The position numbers were made by a program, and so were the translations under genes. Below, in pieces: positions 1-8,191 of a stretch of DNA of 64,000 bases (position 1 is the stretch's first letter; every line of letters begins with the position of its first letter). The notes under the pieces were generated by a model. The model had not been told where the DNA came from and made no database searches. It worked only from the letters and a program-made list of their open reading frames with translations. Source of the stretch: Lysobacter sp. S4-A87 (lineage in GTDB: Bacteria; Pseudomonadota; Gammaproteobacteria; Xanthomonadales; Xanthomonadaceae). The stretch spans positions 2,046,001 to 2,110,000 of the forward strand of contig NZ_CP093341.1 of assembly GCF_022637455.1 (NCBI RefSeq). Reading direction: 5' to 3'.

Positions 1-618
1 GGCACGGCCGGCCAATGTCGCCGGAAGCTGTTCCACCAGCAGCCGCGAGGCGGGGTCGATGCGGTCCCAGGCGAACAGGCCGGGCCGGCTGAGGAAGCGG
101 CCCTCGGCGATCGCGCGCGGCGCGTCGGCCTGCAGCCATTGCCTGGCCAGCTCCGGATCGGCCGGACCCTCCATGGGCGCGGTCCAGAACACCCGGCACT
201 TGTGCTTGGACAGGTTCCCGACGGGACCGGCGATGCGCGCCAGATCCGCTTCGCCCGATTTGGCACCTTCGTTGTTGCCCAGGCAGGCCACGACGCGACC
301 GCCCGGTGCGCAACGCGCCAGTGCGCGTGCGAACAATGCCCGCGCCTCGTCACGCTGGCGCGGCGGCAGGACCAGCACCAGCGGGTAAAGCGTCTCGTCG
401 CTGGCATCGACCCGGGTGAGGCCAGAGTGTTCGAGCGCGTCGGCCTCGGGCTTGAAGCTCTGTTCACAGACCAGGCCGGGAAGCGCGCGCTGGTGCAGCG
501 GCCAGCCGTCGCGTGCGCGCAGGAACAGCGCGCCACCTGACGCCGGCCAGGCCAGTACGCCGTCCACGAACGGCAGAAGCAGGGCCTGCAGGGCCGCGTC
601 GTCGCCTTCAGCACGCAT
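1..618 (-). CDS. RsmC-like rRNA (guanine-N2) methyltransferase, N-terminal part
   Basis: This gene runs off the left edge of the window. Translating leftward from an ATG at 618 gives an unbroken frame of 206 codons beginning MRAEGDDAALQALLLPF. It ends in a segment (DPASRLLVEQLPA) that resembles the entry to the SAM-binding domain of the RsmC/RlmG family, which N2-methylates guanines in 16S or 23S rRNA. The visible part matches the non-catalytic N-terminal domain of such two-domain enzymes; the stretch with LGNNEGAKS and KHKCRVFW is typical of it. The catalytic NPP(F/Y) motif lies outside the window. The family call is good; RsmC versus RlmG cannot be decided here. The gene is divergent from the small ORF at 765. 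Confidence 0.72.
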   Translation of the reverse strand, partial: MRAEGDDAALQALLLPFVDGVLAWPASGGALFLRARDGWPLHQRALPGLVCEQSFKPEADALEHSGLTRVDASDETLYPLVLVLPPRQRDEARALFARALARCAPGGRVVACLGNNEGAKSGEADLARIAGPVGNLSKHKCRVFWTAPMEGPADPELARQWLQADAPRAIAEGRFLSRPGLFAWDRIDPASRLLVEQLPATLAGRA

Positions 619-764
619 GCCGGGCACTCTTGGGGGATTGTGCTGGTGTCATTTCACAATTCTACGCGGCCGCGCGCCGCACTACCGCCAACGTGCAGCA
701 GCTTCATGCCGATTCAACGCTTTGCGCGGCACCATGGAGCCAGATTCAGGCAAGGAGAATGGCG

Positions 765-1025
765 ATGCGCGCGCTTTTCGTAGGTGGACTGGTCGATAAC
801 AGCGAGCTCGACCTGGACGGCGCCGAACCGCCCCTGCATTACCCGGAGAACACCGGCGCGGGGCAATCACGTTATCGGCTGCACCAGATCGGCATGCGCG
901 AAGGCGAGATCGCCTACGCGGTATACGGGGCCCCGGACCTGCCCACCGACGAGGTCGATCGCGTTGCCAGCGAGCGCGGCTACCCGCGACGGTTCAGCGC
1001 CAAGCCGCAGCAGGTGTTCCAGTAG
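765..1025 (+). CDS. small conserved hypothetical protein (86 aa)
   Basis: I do not recognise a named family. The protein begins MRALFVGGLVDNSELDLDG, has no signal peptide or membrane segment, and is rich in charged and polar residues. A purine-rich site (AAGGAGA, 752-758) sits about 7 bases before the ATG at 765. It is too close to the in-frame ATG at 759, so 765 is chosen. The C-terminus (KPQQVFQ) is encoded by the first unit of a 15-bp tandem repeat, and that unit supplies the stop codon. It stands alone between two divergent or convergent neighbours. Confidence 0.6.
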   Translation: MRALFVGGLVDNSELDLDGAEPPLHYPENTGAGQSRYRLHQIGMREGEIAYAVYGAPDLPTDEVDRVASERGYPRRFSAKPQQVFQ

Positions 1026-1055
1026 CAGGTGCTCCAGTAGCAGGTGCACCAGTAG
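1011..1055 (+). repeat. three 15-bp tandem repeats spanning a stop codon
   Basis: Three consecutive copies of CAGGTGNNCCAGTAG occupy 1011-1025, 1026-1040 and 1041-1055, differing only at the two N positions (TT, CT, CA). The TAG of the first unit is the stop codon of the small ORF at 765-1025, and each later unit carries another in-frame TAG. Unit gain or loss would therefore leave the protein unchanged. Confidence 0.85.
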
Positions 1056-1103
1056 CCGGGCTTCGAACCTGGCTGCTCCCGCCTCAGCGGGAGCAGCCGC
1101 GCT

Positions 1104-3602
1104 TCAATCCTGCAACTCCCGCAGCGTCACCGACGGTGGCGCGTCGAGCACGCGCCGCGTGGCGAACATGCCCGCCAGCAAGGCCGCCAGCACGCCGATG
1201 GCGGCGCCGGCCGCGGCCAGGCGCCAGTCGGTCTTCCACGGCAGGTCGAACACGCGCGTGGCGATCACGCCGGCGAGCACCGATGCGGCGATGGCGGCGG
1301 TCAGGCCCGACAGCAGCCCGATCGCGGCGAACTCCGACGCCTGTGCCAGGCGCAGCTGGCGACGGCTGCCGCCGATGGCGCGCATCACGCCACCCTCCAG
1401 CAAGCGTTCGTCCTGGCTGGCACTGACCGCGGCCATCAGCACCAGCAGGCCCGCCGCCAGCGAGAACACGAACACCACCTCGACCACGGTCGACACCTGG
1501 TCGGCAGTGCTGCGCACCTGCTTGAGCACGGCATCGATGTCGATCACCGACAGGTTCGGGAAACGCTCGACCAGGTCCGCGGTGAAACGCGTGCGTGCCG
1601 GTGGCACGCTCACGGCAGTGATGTGGCTGGCCGGGAAACCATCGAGCGACCCCGGTGAGGCAACCACGAAGAAGTTGGGGCGGAAGCTTTCCCAGTCGAC
1701 GCTGCGCAGGCTGGTGATCTTCGCCTCGAACGGTTGTCCGGCGATGTCGAACGCGATGCGGTCGCCGATCTTCCAGCCCAGTCGCTCGGCGAAGTCTTCC
1801 TCGACCGACACTTCCGGATTGGCGGGCCTGCGCTTGCCCCAGAAGGTGCCGGACGTGATCCGGTTGTCCTCGCGCAGCTGATCGCTGACCGACAGGTTGA
1901 ACTCGCGTTCGGCCAGTCGCTGCGCGCGCTCGCCCTGCGCCTCGTAATCGGCGCCGGTGACCGCCTTGCCGTTGTGCGAGACCAGGCGGCCGCGGATCAT
2001 CGGGTACAGCACGGGTTCGGCGATGCCCTGCCTGGCGATGAAGGCGCGTACATCGGCGACCTGGTCGTCCTGCACGTTGATGATGAAACGATTTGGCGCA
2101 TCGGCCGACAGCGACAGCTGCCAGCGATCGAGCAGGTCGGTGCGCACGAAGGTCAGCAGCAGCAGTGCCATCAGGCCCAGGCCCAGCGCCGACACCTGGG
2201 CGATGCTGGCGCCGGCACGCCGGCTGACGTTGGCCAGGCCGTAGCGCAGGCTTCCACGCAGGCGCGAGCGGACGCGGCGGACGACCAGGATCAGCAGCCA
2301 CGCCAGCAGCGCGAGCACGACCAGCGTCGCCGCGATGCCGAGCAGCATCGACAGTCCGAGCGCAGCCGAGCCGGCCTTCCACCACAGCAATGCGGCCAGT
2401 CCGGCGAAGCCGGCGACGGTCACCAGCCACGCGCTCGGCTCGGTCGGGTCGAGGTCGCGCCGCAGCACGCGCAGTGCCGGCACGCGCCGCAGCGCCAGTA
2501 CGGGCGGTGCGCCGAAAGCGAGCAGCACGATCAGGCCGACGCCATACCCTTGCAATGCCGGCAGCAGGCCCGCCGGCGGAATCGACAGTTTCAGCGCCTG
2601 CTCCAGCCAGCCGCCGATCAGCCATTGCAGGCCGAAGGCGAGCAGGACACCCACCGTGCTGGCGATCAGGCCCAGCATCACCAGCTCGCCGACTTGGATG
2701 GCGACCAGCGTGCGCTGGCTCGCGCCGAGGCAGCGCATCACCGCCGTGCCGGACAGATGACGCTCGCTGTGCCGGCGCGCCGCCATCGCCACCGCGACCG
2801 CCGCCAGCACCACCGATACCAGCGCGGCCAGGCCCAGGAACCGGCCGGCGCGATCGAGCGCGGAGCGGATCTCCGGACGCGCATCGGCAATGGTTTCCAG
2901 GCGCTGGCCACGGCCGAGCGCCGGGCGCGCACGCGCAACGAAGCGCTCGACTGCAGCCGCGGGTCCGGCGACGACGAGGCGGTAGCGGATGCGGCTGCCT
3001 TCCTGCACCAGACCGGTCGACGGCACATCGCCCAGGTTGAGGAACACCTTGGGTGCGACGTTGAAATAGTCCAGTGCCGCGTCCGGTTCCTGCATCACCA
3101 GTGCGGCCAGCTTGAAGCGGGTATCACCGATGGCGATGTCGTCGCCGAGCCGGGCACCGAGCGTGTCGGCACCGGCGCGACTCATCCAGACGGTGCCCTT
3201 GGCAGGCACCGCACCGGCATCGCGCTCGACGCCACTGGCGTCGGCGATGCGGAAGCTGCCACGCAGCGGGAATCCTTCGCCGAGACCGCGCAGGTCACCC
3301 AGCTGCAGGCGCTCGCCGACGCGGATCATGGTCTGCAGCTCCTGCGTCTGCGTGCGCTGCAGTTGCGGGTCGTCGGCCGCCTCGCGCACCACGCCGGTGA
3401 TCGGCGTGTCCGCGCGCACCACGGCGTCGCCGCCCAGCAGCCGGTTGGCTTCGATCGCCAGCGCGCGTTCGGCGCGGTCGGTGACGAAACCGACCGCGGT
3501 CACGGCCAGCACCGCCAGCACCAGCGCCGCGATCAGGATGCGGACGTCGCCGGCGGCGAGGTCACGCCGCAGTTGCCGCCAGGCCAGTCCAATCTGCCTC
3601 AT
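1104..3602 (-). CDS. ybbP: FtsX-like ABC transporter permease, YbbP type (832 aa)
   Basis: This is the membrane subunit of a predicted MacB/LolC-superfamily ABC transporter. These transporters move lipids or hydrophobic compounds out of the inner membrane or act mechanically in the periplasm. One N-terminal transmembrane helix (about residues 20-40, LIAALVLAVLAVTAVGFV) is followed by a large periplasmic domain. Helix clusters around residues 255-470 and 700-820 follow the duplicated FtsX fold seen in YbbP. Length matches E. coli YbbP (about 804 aa). The start overlaps the end of the ATPase gene by 4 bases (ATGA), so the two are co-transcribed. The substrate is unknown. Confidence 0.88.
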   Translation of the reverse strand: MRQIGLAWRQLRRDLAAGDVRILIAALVLAVLAVTAVGFVTDRAERALAIEANRLLGGDAVVRADTPITGVVREAADDPQLQRTQTQELQTMIRVGERLQLGDLRGLGEGFPLRGSFRIADASGVERDAGAVPAKGTVWMSRAGADTLGARLGDDIAIGDTRFKLAALVMQEPDAALDYFNVAPKVFLNLGDVPSTGLVQEGSRIRYRLVVAGPAAAVERFVARARPALGRGQRLETIADARPEIRSALDRAGRFLGLAALVSVVLAAVAVAMAARRHSERHLSGTAVMRCLGASQRTLVAIQVGELVMLGLIASTVGVLLAFGLQWLIGGWLEQALKLSIPPAGLLPALQGYGVGLIVLLAFGAPPVLALRRVPALRVLRRDLDPTEPSAWLVTVAGFAGLAALLWWKAGSAALGLSMLLGIAATLVVLALLAWLLILVVRRVRSRLRGSLRYGLANVSRRAGASIAQVSALGLGLMALLLLTFVRTDLLDRWQLSLSADAPNRFIINVQDDQVADVRAFIARQGIAEPVLYPMIRGRLVSHNGKAVTGADYEAQGERAQRLAEREFNLSVSDQLREDNRITSGTFWGKRRPANPEVSVEEDFAERLGWKIGDRIAFDIAGQPFEAKITSLRSVDWESFRPNFFVVASPGSLDGFPASHITAVSVPPARTRFTADLVERFPNLSVIDIDAVLKQVRSTADQVSTVVEVVFVFSLAAGLLVLMAAVSASQDERLLEGGVMRAIGGSRRQLRLAQASEFAAIGLLSGLTAAIAASVLAGVIATRVFDLPWKTDWRLAAAGAAIGVLAALLAGMFATRRVLDAPPSVTLRELQD

Positions 3603-4312
3603 GACGCCACCAGCCGGCCGCTGTCCAGGCGCAGCATGCGGCTGCAGCGCGAGGCCAGGTGCTCGTCGTGGGTGACCAGCACCAGCGTCGTGCCGGCGTC
3701 GGCATTGAGTTCGAACAGCAACTCGATGATGGCCTGCCCGGTATGGGTGTCGAGGTTGCCGGTGGGCTCATCGGCGAACAGCAATGCCGGCCGGGTGACG
3801 AACGCGCGCGCCAGTGCAACGCGCTGCTGCTCACCGCCGGAGAGCTGGCGCGGGTAGTGGCCCAGGCGCTGCGCCAGGCCGACCTTTTCCAGGATCGTGC
3901 GCGCGGCCGATTCGACCTCGCGATCACCGCGCAATTCCAGCGGCAGCATCACGTTCTCGATGGCGGTGAGCGAGGGCAGCAGCTGGAAGTTCTGGAAGAC
4001 GAAGCCGACCTTCTCGCCGCGCACGCGGGCGCGACCGTCCTCGTCGAGCGTGGAAAGCACTTCGCCGTCGAGGCTCACGCGTCCGCTGCTCGGCGTGTCG
4101 AGGCCGGCCAGCAGCGACAGGAGCGTGCTCTTGCCGGAACCGGACGCTCCCACTATCGCCACCGTGTCGCCGCGGCCGATCTCGAAGCCGACATCGTCGA
4201 GGATGACCAGCTCGCCCGAGGACAGCATCACGCGCTTGCCCAGGCCTTCGACCTGAAGCGTGGCCGAAGCCGTGGCCGGTGGAGTGGCGCGCAGTTCACG
4301 TGAATCGGCCAT
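3599..4312 (-). CDS. ybbA: ABC transporter ATP-binding protein, YbbA/LolD-like (237 aa)
   Basis: This is the ATPase partner of the downstream permease. Walker A (GASGSGKS, residues 55-62), the Q-loop (FQNFQ, near 107), the signature LSGGEQQ (157-163) and Walker B (LLFADEP, 177-183) are all intact. The sequence belongs to the MacB/LolD subfamily. The ATG at 4312 gives the family's normal length; the frame is open further upstream to 4378, but that would add an unusual leader and run into the divergent tesA start. The order ybbP-ybbA divergent from tesA is the same as in E. coli, which supports all three names. Confidence 0.92.
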   Translation of the reverse strand: MADSRELRATPPATASATLQVEGLGKRVMLSSGELVILDDVGFEIGRGDTVAIVGASGSGKSTLLSLLAGLDTPSSGRVSLDGEVLSTLDEDGRARVRGEKVGFVFQNFQLLPSLTAIENVMLPLELRGDREVESAARTILEKVGLAQRLGHYPRQLSGGEQQRVALARAFVTRPALLFADEPTGNLDTHTGQAIIELLFELNADAGTTLVLVTHDEHLASRCSRMLRLDSGRLVAS

Positions 4313-4367
4313 GATCGTCTCTATGCTTGAAGGGGAAATCACTTTTTCAGCCGGAGCCCGGGTCACG

Positions 4368-5075
4368 ATGTTCACCAAGACATTCGCTGCGATGAAACAA
4401 GGATATGCGGCATCGTATCGGCGCGTTCAATGTGCCATCGGATGGGGTGCCGCCCTGGCGCTGGCGCTGGCCCTTGCGACGCCAGCATTGGCACAGTCCA
4501 CGGCGCGCGCGACGCCGGCGGAGCCGTCGCGCACGGTGCTGGTAATGGGCGATTCACTCTCGGCCGGCTATGGCCTGGCCGCATCGCAGGGCTGGGTGGC
4601 GCTGACGGCCGACCGGATCGCAAAGGACCGGCCGCGCTGGCGCGTCGTCAATGCCAGCATCAGCGGCGAGACCACGGCCGGCGGGGCGGCGCGCATTGCC
4701 GGCGAGATCAAGCGCACGAAGCCGGCAGTGGTGGTGATCGAGCTGGGCGCCAATGATGGTTTGCGCGGCCTGCCACTGGCGCAGTCGCGCGCGAACCTGG
4801 AACGCATGGTTCGCGCATCGAAGGACGCAGGCGCGAAGGTGCTGCTGATCGGCATGCGCATGCCGCCCAACCTCGGCCGCGAATACACGCAGGGCTTCGC
4901 TGACAACTACAGTGCGCTGGCCAGGCAGTACAGCGTCGCGCTGCTGCCGTTCCTGCTGGAACCGATCGCACTGGACCGCAATGCATTCCAGGCCGACAAC
5001 CTGCATCCGGTGGCGAGCGCGCAGCCGAAGCTGCGTGACCACGTGTGGACGCAGCTGGGACCGTTGTTGAAGTAG
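4368..5075 (+). CDS. tesA: periplasmic SGNH-hydrolase esterase TesA (arylesterase/thioesterase I/lysophospholipase L1)
   Basis: This is a secreted multifunctional esterase of about 235 aa. A signal peptide is clear (hydrophobic core ALALALALATPALA, ending ALAQ near residue 43). The SGNH blocks are present: GDSLSAGYG with the nucleophile Ser near 63, Gly in block II, ELGANDGLRG carrying the Asn of block III, and DNLHP carrying the Asp-His pair near the C-terminus. Starts at 4368 or 4392 are both possible; 4368 is preferred for a GGAG upstream, though the spacing is long. It is divergent from ybbA-ybbP across a gap of 55 bp that must hold both promoters. Confidence 0.9.
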   Translation: MFTKTFAAMKQGYAASYRRVQCAIGWGAALALALALATPALAQSTARATPAEPSRTVLVMGDSLSAGYGLAASQGWVALTADRIAKDRPRWRVVNASISGETTAGGAARIAGEIKRTKPAVVVIELGANDGLRGLPLAQSRANLERMVRASKDAGAKVLLIGMRMPPNLGREYTQGFADNYSALARQYSVALLPFLLEPIALDRNAFQADNLHPVASAQPKLRDHVWTQLGPLLK

Positions 5076-5089
5076 AGGGGTTTGCTCAT

Positions 5090-5113
5090 CCCGGCGCCCG
5101 CCGGGGTTGTGTT
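5090..5113. terminator. possible bidirectional terminator between convergent genes
   Basis: A short GC-rich hairpin (CCCGGCG, 2-base loop, CGCCGGG) at 5090-5105 is followed by GTTGTGTT. It lies in the 37-bp gap between tesA and the convergent M29-like gene. The T-tract is weak, so this is a modest call. Confidence 0.4.
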
Positions 5114-6390
5114 CAGAGCTTCAGCACGCCCTTCTCGATGATGGCCTTGCCATCCAGCGTGACCGTGCTGCCGGGCAGGAACGCGATGACGCCATAGGGC
5201 ACCGAGTTGTCGCCGCCGGCCCAGGTGTTGCTGCCGGTGCCCACGGTGACTGCGCCTGCAGGCACCCAGGTGCCGACCGTGCTGCTGGCAGGCAGCGTGA
5301 CATTCGGATTGATGCCGAAGTCGACGAAGGCGAACTGGTCCTTGCGTGGGTCTTCGACCGCGTCGTATTCGGCCTTGAAGTCGCCATAGCCCGGGCCGTC
5401 GCCGGTCATCGACGTGATCTTGCCGCCGTCGATGGTCAGGGTCAGGTTGTCGATGGGCTTGCCGCGGAAGTAGGTGCGCGTGTGCACCACCTTGCCCTGG
5501 GCCGAACCGGGTACCGGCGTGGTGTACACCTCGCCGGCCGGCAGGAACGCCGCCAGCGAGGGGCCGCCCGCCTTCTGGTCGTCAGGCGAAATGATGCCGT
5601 CGCTGACCAGCACGCGGCGATCCTTCACCTGCAGCTTCAGGTCGGTGCCGTTGGGGTTGGTGATGTGGAGCTCGTTGCCCGCCGAGATCGCCGCCTTGAT
5701 CTGCTCGCCCCGGGTCTGCAGCTGCGCATAGTCGATGTTGAGTCCCTTCCAGAACGCATCGGCCAATTGCGCCTCGGTCATGCCGTAGCGTTCGGCGCGC
5801 CACGGTGTCGGATACAGGTTGTTGCCGACTTCCACGATCCGCACGCCTTCGTTGAGGAAGGCCTGGCTGACCGCCTCGTCGGCCTTGCCGCGCGCGGCCA
5901 TGCGCTTGGGGTCGGCGCCTTCGAACAGGTTTTCACTGGTGCCGTTGTTGAGGCCGATCGCGACGTCGGCGATGTCGGCCAGCTCCAGGCCGAGCTTGTC
6001 GGTCTGCGAGTCGTACTTGTCCGACACGTCGAAGAACATCCGTCGCGACATGCGGTCGCTGCCATAGGTCACCAGCGGGAAGGCGCCGAGCTTGCGCACC
6101 TGCACGGCGATGTTCTCGATCAGTTCGGCGTCCTGCGGGCGACCGCTCACCAGCACGACCTCGCCTTCCTTGACCGCGGCAGATTGCGTCACCAGGCGTT
6201 CGGCAAGTTGCTCGAGCTCGGTGGCCGAAGGCCTGGGCACGGCCGTCGCCGTGGCGGCGGCAGGCGCGGTAGCGGTACCCGCTGCAGCGGCCGGCGCATT
6301 GGCGGCCTCGTTGCCGGACTGTTTCTGGCAGGCGGCGAGCGCGGTGCAGACGGCGACCGCGAGCGCGGCCGTGACGAGGGAACGGTTCAT
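5113..6390 (-). CDS. M29-family aminopeptidase-like lipoprotein, probably degenerate
   Basis: This is an exported lipoprotein of 425 aa: signal MNRSLVTAALAVAVCTALAAC with lipobox LAAC (Cys21), then a low-complexity Ala/Thr linker to about residue 55. The rest follows the M29 (AmpS/AmpT) fold, with segments such as EGEVVLVSGR, RMFFDVSDKYD and LPAGEVYTTP. Glu287 in the last is an expected metal ligand. The other expected ligands look replaced: Asp357 where the family has Glu, Thr382 at the GTVH histidine, and PYG near 398-400 where the family has HxD. Cytosolic M29 enzymes lack a lipoprotein signal, so the location is also unusual. A GAGG lies 7 bases before the ATG. Catalysis is doubtful. Confidence 0.75.
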   Translation of the reverse strand: MNRSLVTAALAVAVCTALAACQKQSGNEAANAPAAAAGTATAPAAATATAVPRPSATELEQLAERLVTQSAAVKEGEVVLVSGRPQDAELIENIAVQVRKLGAFPLVTYGSDRMSRRMFFDVSDKYDSQTDKLGLELADIADVAIGLNNGTSENLFEGADPKRMAARGKADEAVSQAFLNEGVRIVEVGNNLYPTPWRAERYGMTEAQLADAFWKGLNIDYAQLQTRGEQIKAAISAGNELHITNPNGTDLKLQVKDRRVLVSDGIISPDDQKAGGPSLAAFLPAGEVYTTPVPGSAQGKVVHTRTYFRGKPIDNLTLTIDGGKITSMTGDGPGYGDFKAEYDAVEDPRKDQFAFVDFGINPNVTLPASSTVGTWVPAGAVTVGTGSNTWAGGDNSVPYGVIAFLPGSTVTLDGKAIIEKGVLKL

Positions 6391-6495
6391 GGCGGGCCTC
6401 GCATGCCCCGGGTGGAGGCCGGGCTGGGAAAGCCAACGCCAACCGCCGGGGTCAACGGTCACCGTACGTCGGCAACCGTCCGTCGGCAACGGCCG

Positions 6496-6987
6496 TCAGG
6501 CAGGGTGTCCTTGGTCGTGGTGCAGCATGCGTCCGCCCCATTGCCATGCCAGCGACAGGCCCAGGCAGACCAGCAGCAGGCCGCCCCACCCGGCCGCCTG
6601 CGGCGACGGTTGCGGCCACAGGGCGGCGAAGGCCGACGCCCAGCCGGCGCCGTAGATCGCCACCGCACCGACCGCGGCCATGGCCAGCACCGCGATCAGG
6701 ATCCGCAGCAGCCAGCCTTCGACCCGCTCGCCGAGGGTCTGCGCAGCCTCGACCCGACGCACGATCTGGGCGGCCAGGTCGTACGGCACCGGCTCCATCG
6801 CCGGGGCCCGCAGCGCGCGGGCAATCAGCCGGTACTCGCCAATTCGCGGATCGGCGGGATCGAGCGGAACGCCGCGTCGCTCCTGTTCCATGGCGCGCTC
6901 CTGTGCCTGCCACTCGCGCTCCAGGCGCTGGGACTCGGCGGGGAGGCGGTGGTTGCCCAGGGGCTTGCGGTCGTCGGGGGTGTTCAT
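6496..6987 (-). CDS. putative anti-sigma factor, membrane protein (163 aa)
   Basis: The N-terminal half is cytoplasmic, charged and helix-prone (RLEREWQAQERAMEQERR). Two hydrophobic segments follow at about residues 92-114 and 133-148. The gene starts within the stop codon of the ECF sigma gene (ATGA overlap at 6984-6987). A one- or two-helix membrane protein directly co-translated with an ECF sigma factor is the usual arrangement for its anti-sigma factor. No zinc-binding HxxxCxxC motif is visible, so it is not of the ZAS type. Function is inferred from context. Confidence 0.6.
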   Translation of the reverse strand: MNTPDDRKPLGNHRLPAESQRLEREWQAQERAMEQERRGVPLDPADPRIGEYRLIARALRAPAMEPVPYDLAAQIVRRVEAAQTLGERVEGWLLRILIAVLAMAAVGAVAIYGAGWASAFAALWPQPSPQAAGWGGLLLVCLGLSLAWQWGGRMLHHDQGHPA

Positions 6988-7553
6988 GCGATGGCTCCCA
7001 TCCGGGCCTGCAGGCGTTCGCGCAGGCGCGCCCGGCTCCGGAACAGATGGCTCTTGATCGTGCCTTCGGCGAGACCGGTGATCCGGGCGATCTCGACGAT
7101 GGGCACTTCATCCAGGTGATACAGCGTCAGCAGGGTTCGCTGCAAGGGCGGCAGCGCCTCGATTTCCTCGTGCAGGCCGGCGGCGATCTCGGCGTCGGCG
7201 CAGGCGCCCTCGAGGTCGAAACCGTCGCTGACCTGATCCAGCAGCGAGAGGCCGTCGTCGTCATCGCCGCTGTCGGCAATGGCGATCCGGCGCTTCTCCA
7301 GGTGCCGCTTGGCCACCGAATAGGCGACCTGGCCGATCCACGACTTCAGCGCGCTCTCGCCGCGGTACTGGTGCAGGCACTGGTGCACGCGCAGGAAGGC
7401 TTCCTGGCACAGCTCGCGGGTGTCCTCGGGCTGGCGGACCATGCGCTGGATGATGTGCCAGCACAGGCCCTGGTACTCGCGCACGAGCCGTTCGAACGCG
7501 CCGGGCACGTTGCCCAGCACGTCCTCGACCAGCTTGCGGTCGTCCGGTGTCAC
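6984..7553 (-). CDS. ECF-type RNA polymerase sigma factor (189 aa)
   Basis: Region 2 is clear (AFERLVREYQGLCWHIIQRM, then ELCQEAFLRVHQCLHQYRGESALKSWIGQVAYSVAKRHLEKRR), a linker with an Asp stretch follows, and region 4 closes the protein (LPPLQRTLLTLYHLDEV, EIARITGLAEGTIKSHLFRSRARLRERL). The chosen start is a GTG at 7553 preceded by GGTGGA at a good distance. The frame stays open upstream to 7691 but that part does not look like sigma sequence. It is co-transcribed with the putative anti-sigma gene. The target promoters and stimulus are unknown; autoregulation from the divergent region 7554-7720 is plausible. Confidence 0.88.
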   Translation of the reverse strand: MTPDDRKLVEDVLGNVPGAFERLVREYQGLCWHIIQRMVRQPEDTRELCQEAFLRVHQCLHQYRGESALKSWIGQVAYSVAKRHLEKRRIAIADSGDDDDGLSLLDQVSDGFDLEGACADAEIAAGLHEEIEALPPLQRTLLTLYHLDEVPIVEIARITGLAEGTIKSHLFRSRARLRERLQARMGAIA

Positions 7554-7720
7554 AGCAATCCACCCGTCATGGCTATGTGGATACGCGCAGGGCCGGGATG
7601 GTTGCAATCGATTTGCGCCCGGGCAGGTGCAACCGGTCCCGGCCTGGCCGTATCTGATGGCCTGAACCCGGAGCCTTTCCTGGTCAACCACGTCCCGACC
7701 ACCGAGCCAAGAGAGCCGCC

Positions 7721-8047
7721 ATGAATTTCGAGCTGCTGATCCCGATCACCCTGTTCATCTGCGTCACCTACGCCATCAAGGTCGTGGTCGATGCCCGCAC
7801 CCGCGCCAAACTCATCGCCGGCAACGGCTCGGAAGAGCTGATCCGCACGATGGTCCAGGCCGAAGCGCAGCAGCGCCGCCACACCTCGCTGCGCTGGGGC
7901 ATCCTGTTCGTCGCTCTGGGCCTGGGCTTCGCCCTGATCGAAGCCTTCGGCTGGCGCGAGATCACCCCCGGCGTGGTCGCCGTGCTGCTGGGCATGACCG
8001 GCCTGGGCAACCTGCTGTCGTACGCGGCAGCGCGCAAGCTGGGTTGA
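7721..8047 (+). CDS. small inner-membrane protein (108 aa), unknown function
   Basis: Three hydrophobic segments are visible: residues 3-18 (FELLIPITLFICVTYAI), 57-75 (RWGILFVALGLGFALIEAF) and 81-100 (TPGVVAVLLGMTGLGNLLSYA). A charged loop (residues 26-54) joins the first two. I do not recognise a firm family name. It is transcribed divergently from the ECF sigma/anti-sigma pair, so it is a reasonable candidate target of that sigma factor, but nothing in the sequence proves it. Confidence 0.65.
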   Translation: MNFELLIPITLFICVTYAIKVVVDARTRAKLIAGNGSEELIRTMVQAEAQQRRHTSLRWGILFVALGLGFALIEAFGWREITPGVVAVLLGMTGLGNLLSYAAARKLG

Positions 8048-8100
8048 TCGGCGGCAGCGTGACCGCGCAGTGCGGGACGTGGCTGCCTGATCGCTGAAAA

Positions 8101-8131
8101 GCAAAAGGCGAAGCATCGCTTCGCCCTTTGC
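8101..8131. terminator. strong hairpin terminator between convergent genes
   Basis: GCAAAAGGCGAAGC (8101-8114) pairs with GCTTCGCCCTTTGC (8118-8131) with one mismatch and a 3-base loop. Its A-rich left and T-rich right arms suit termination in both directions. The small membrane protein gene ends at 8047 on the plus strand and the M28 peptidase gene ends at 8192 on the minus strand. Confidence 0.75.
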
Positions 8132-8157
8132 TCACCTCACCCATGCCCTCACCCCGG

Positions 8158-8182
8158 CCCTCTCCCGCCCTGCGGGAGAGGG
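8158..8182. repeat. intergenic palindrome of the CCCTCTCCC family
   Basis: CCCTCTCCCG, a 5-base loop and CGGGAGAGGG form a perfect 10-bp inverted repeat just downstream of the M28 peptidase gene. Related CCCTC..GAGGG palindromes occur at 17734-17756 and 21356-21382, each also right after a gene end. They look like a dispersed intergenic repeat rather than a single-gene terminator. Confidence 0.7.
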
Positions 8183-8191
8183 AGCAAGGTG

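Noticed and set aside
1734-3857. Very long open frame on the plus strand opposite ybbP/ybbA
   Set aside because: Low-complexity Arg/Gln/His-rich translation with no family features; it is the antisense shadow of GC-rich genes whose third codon positions avoid stops.
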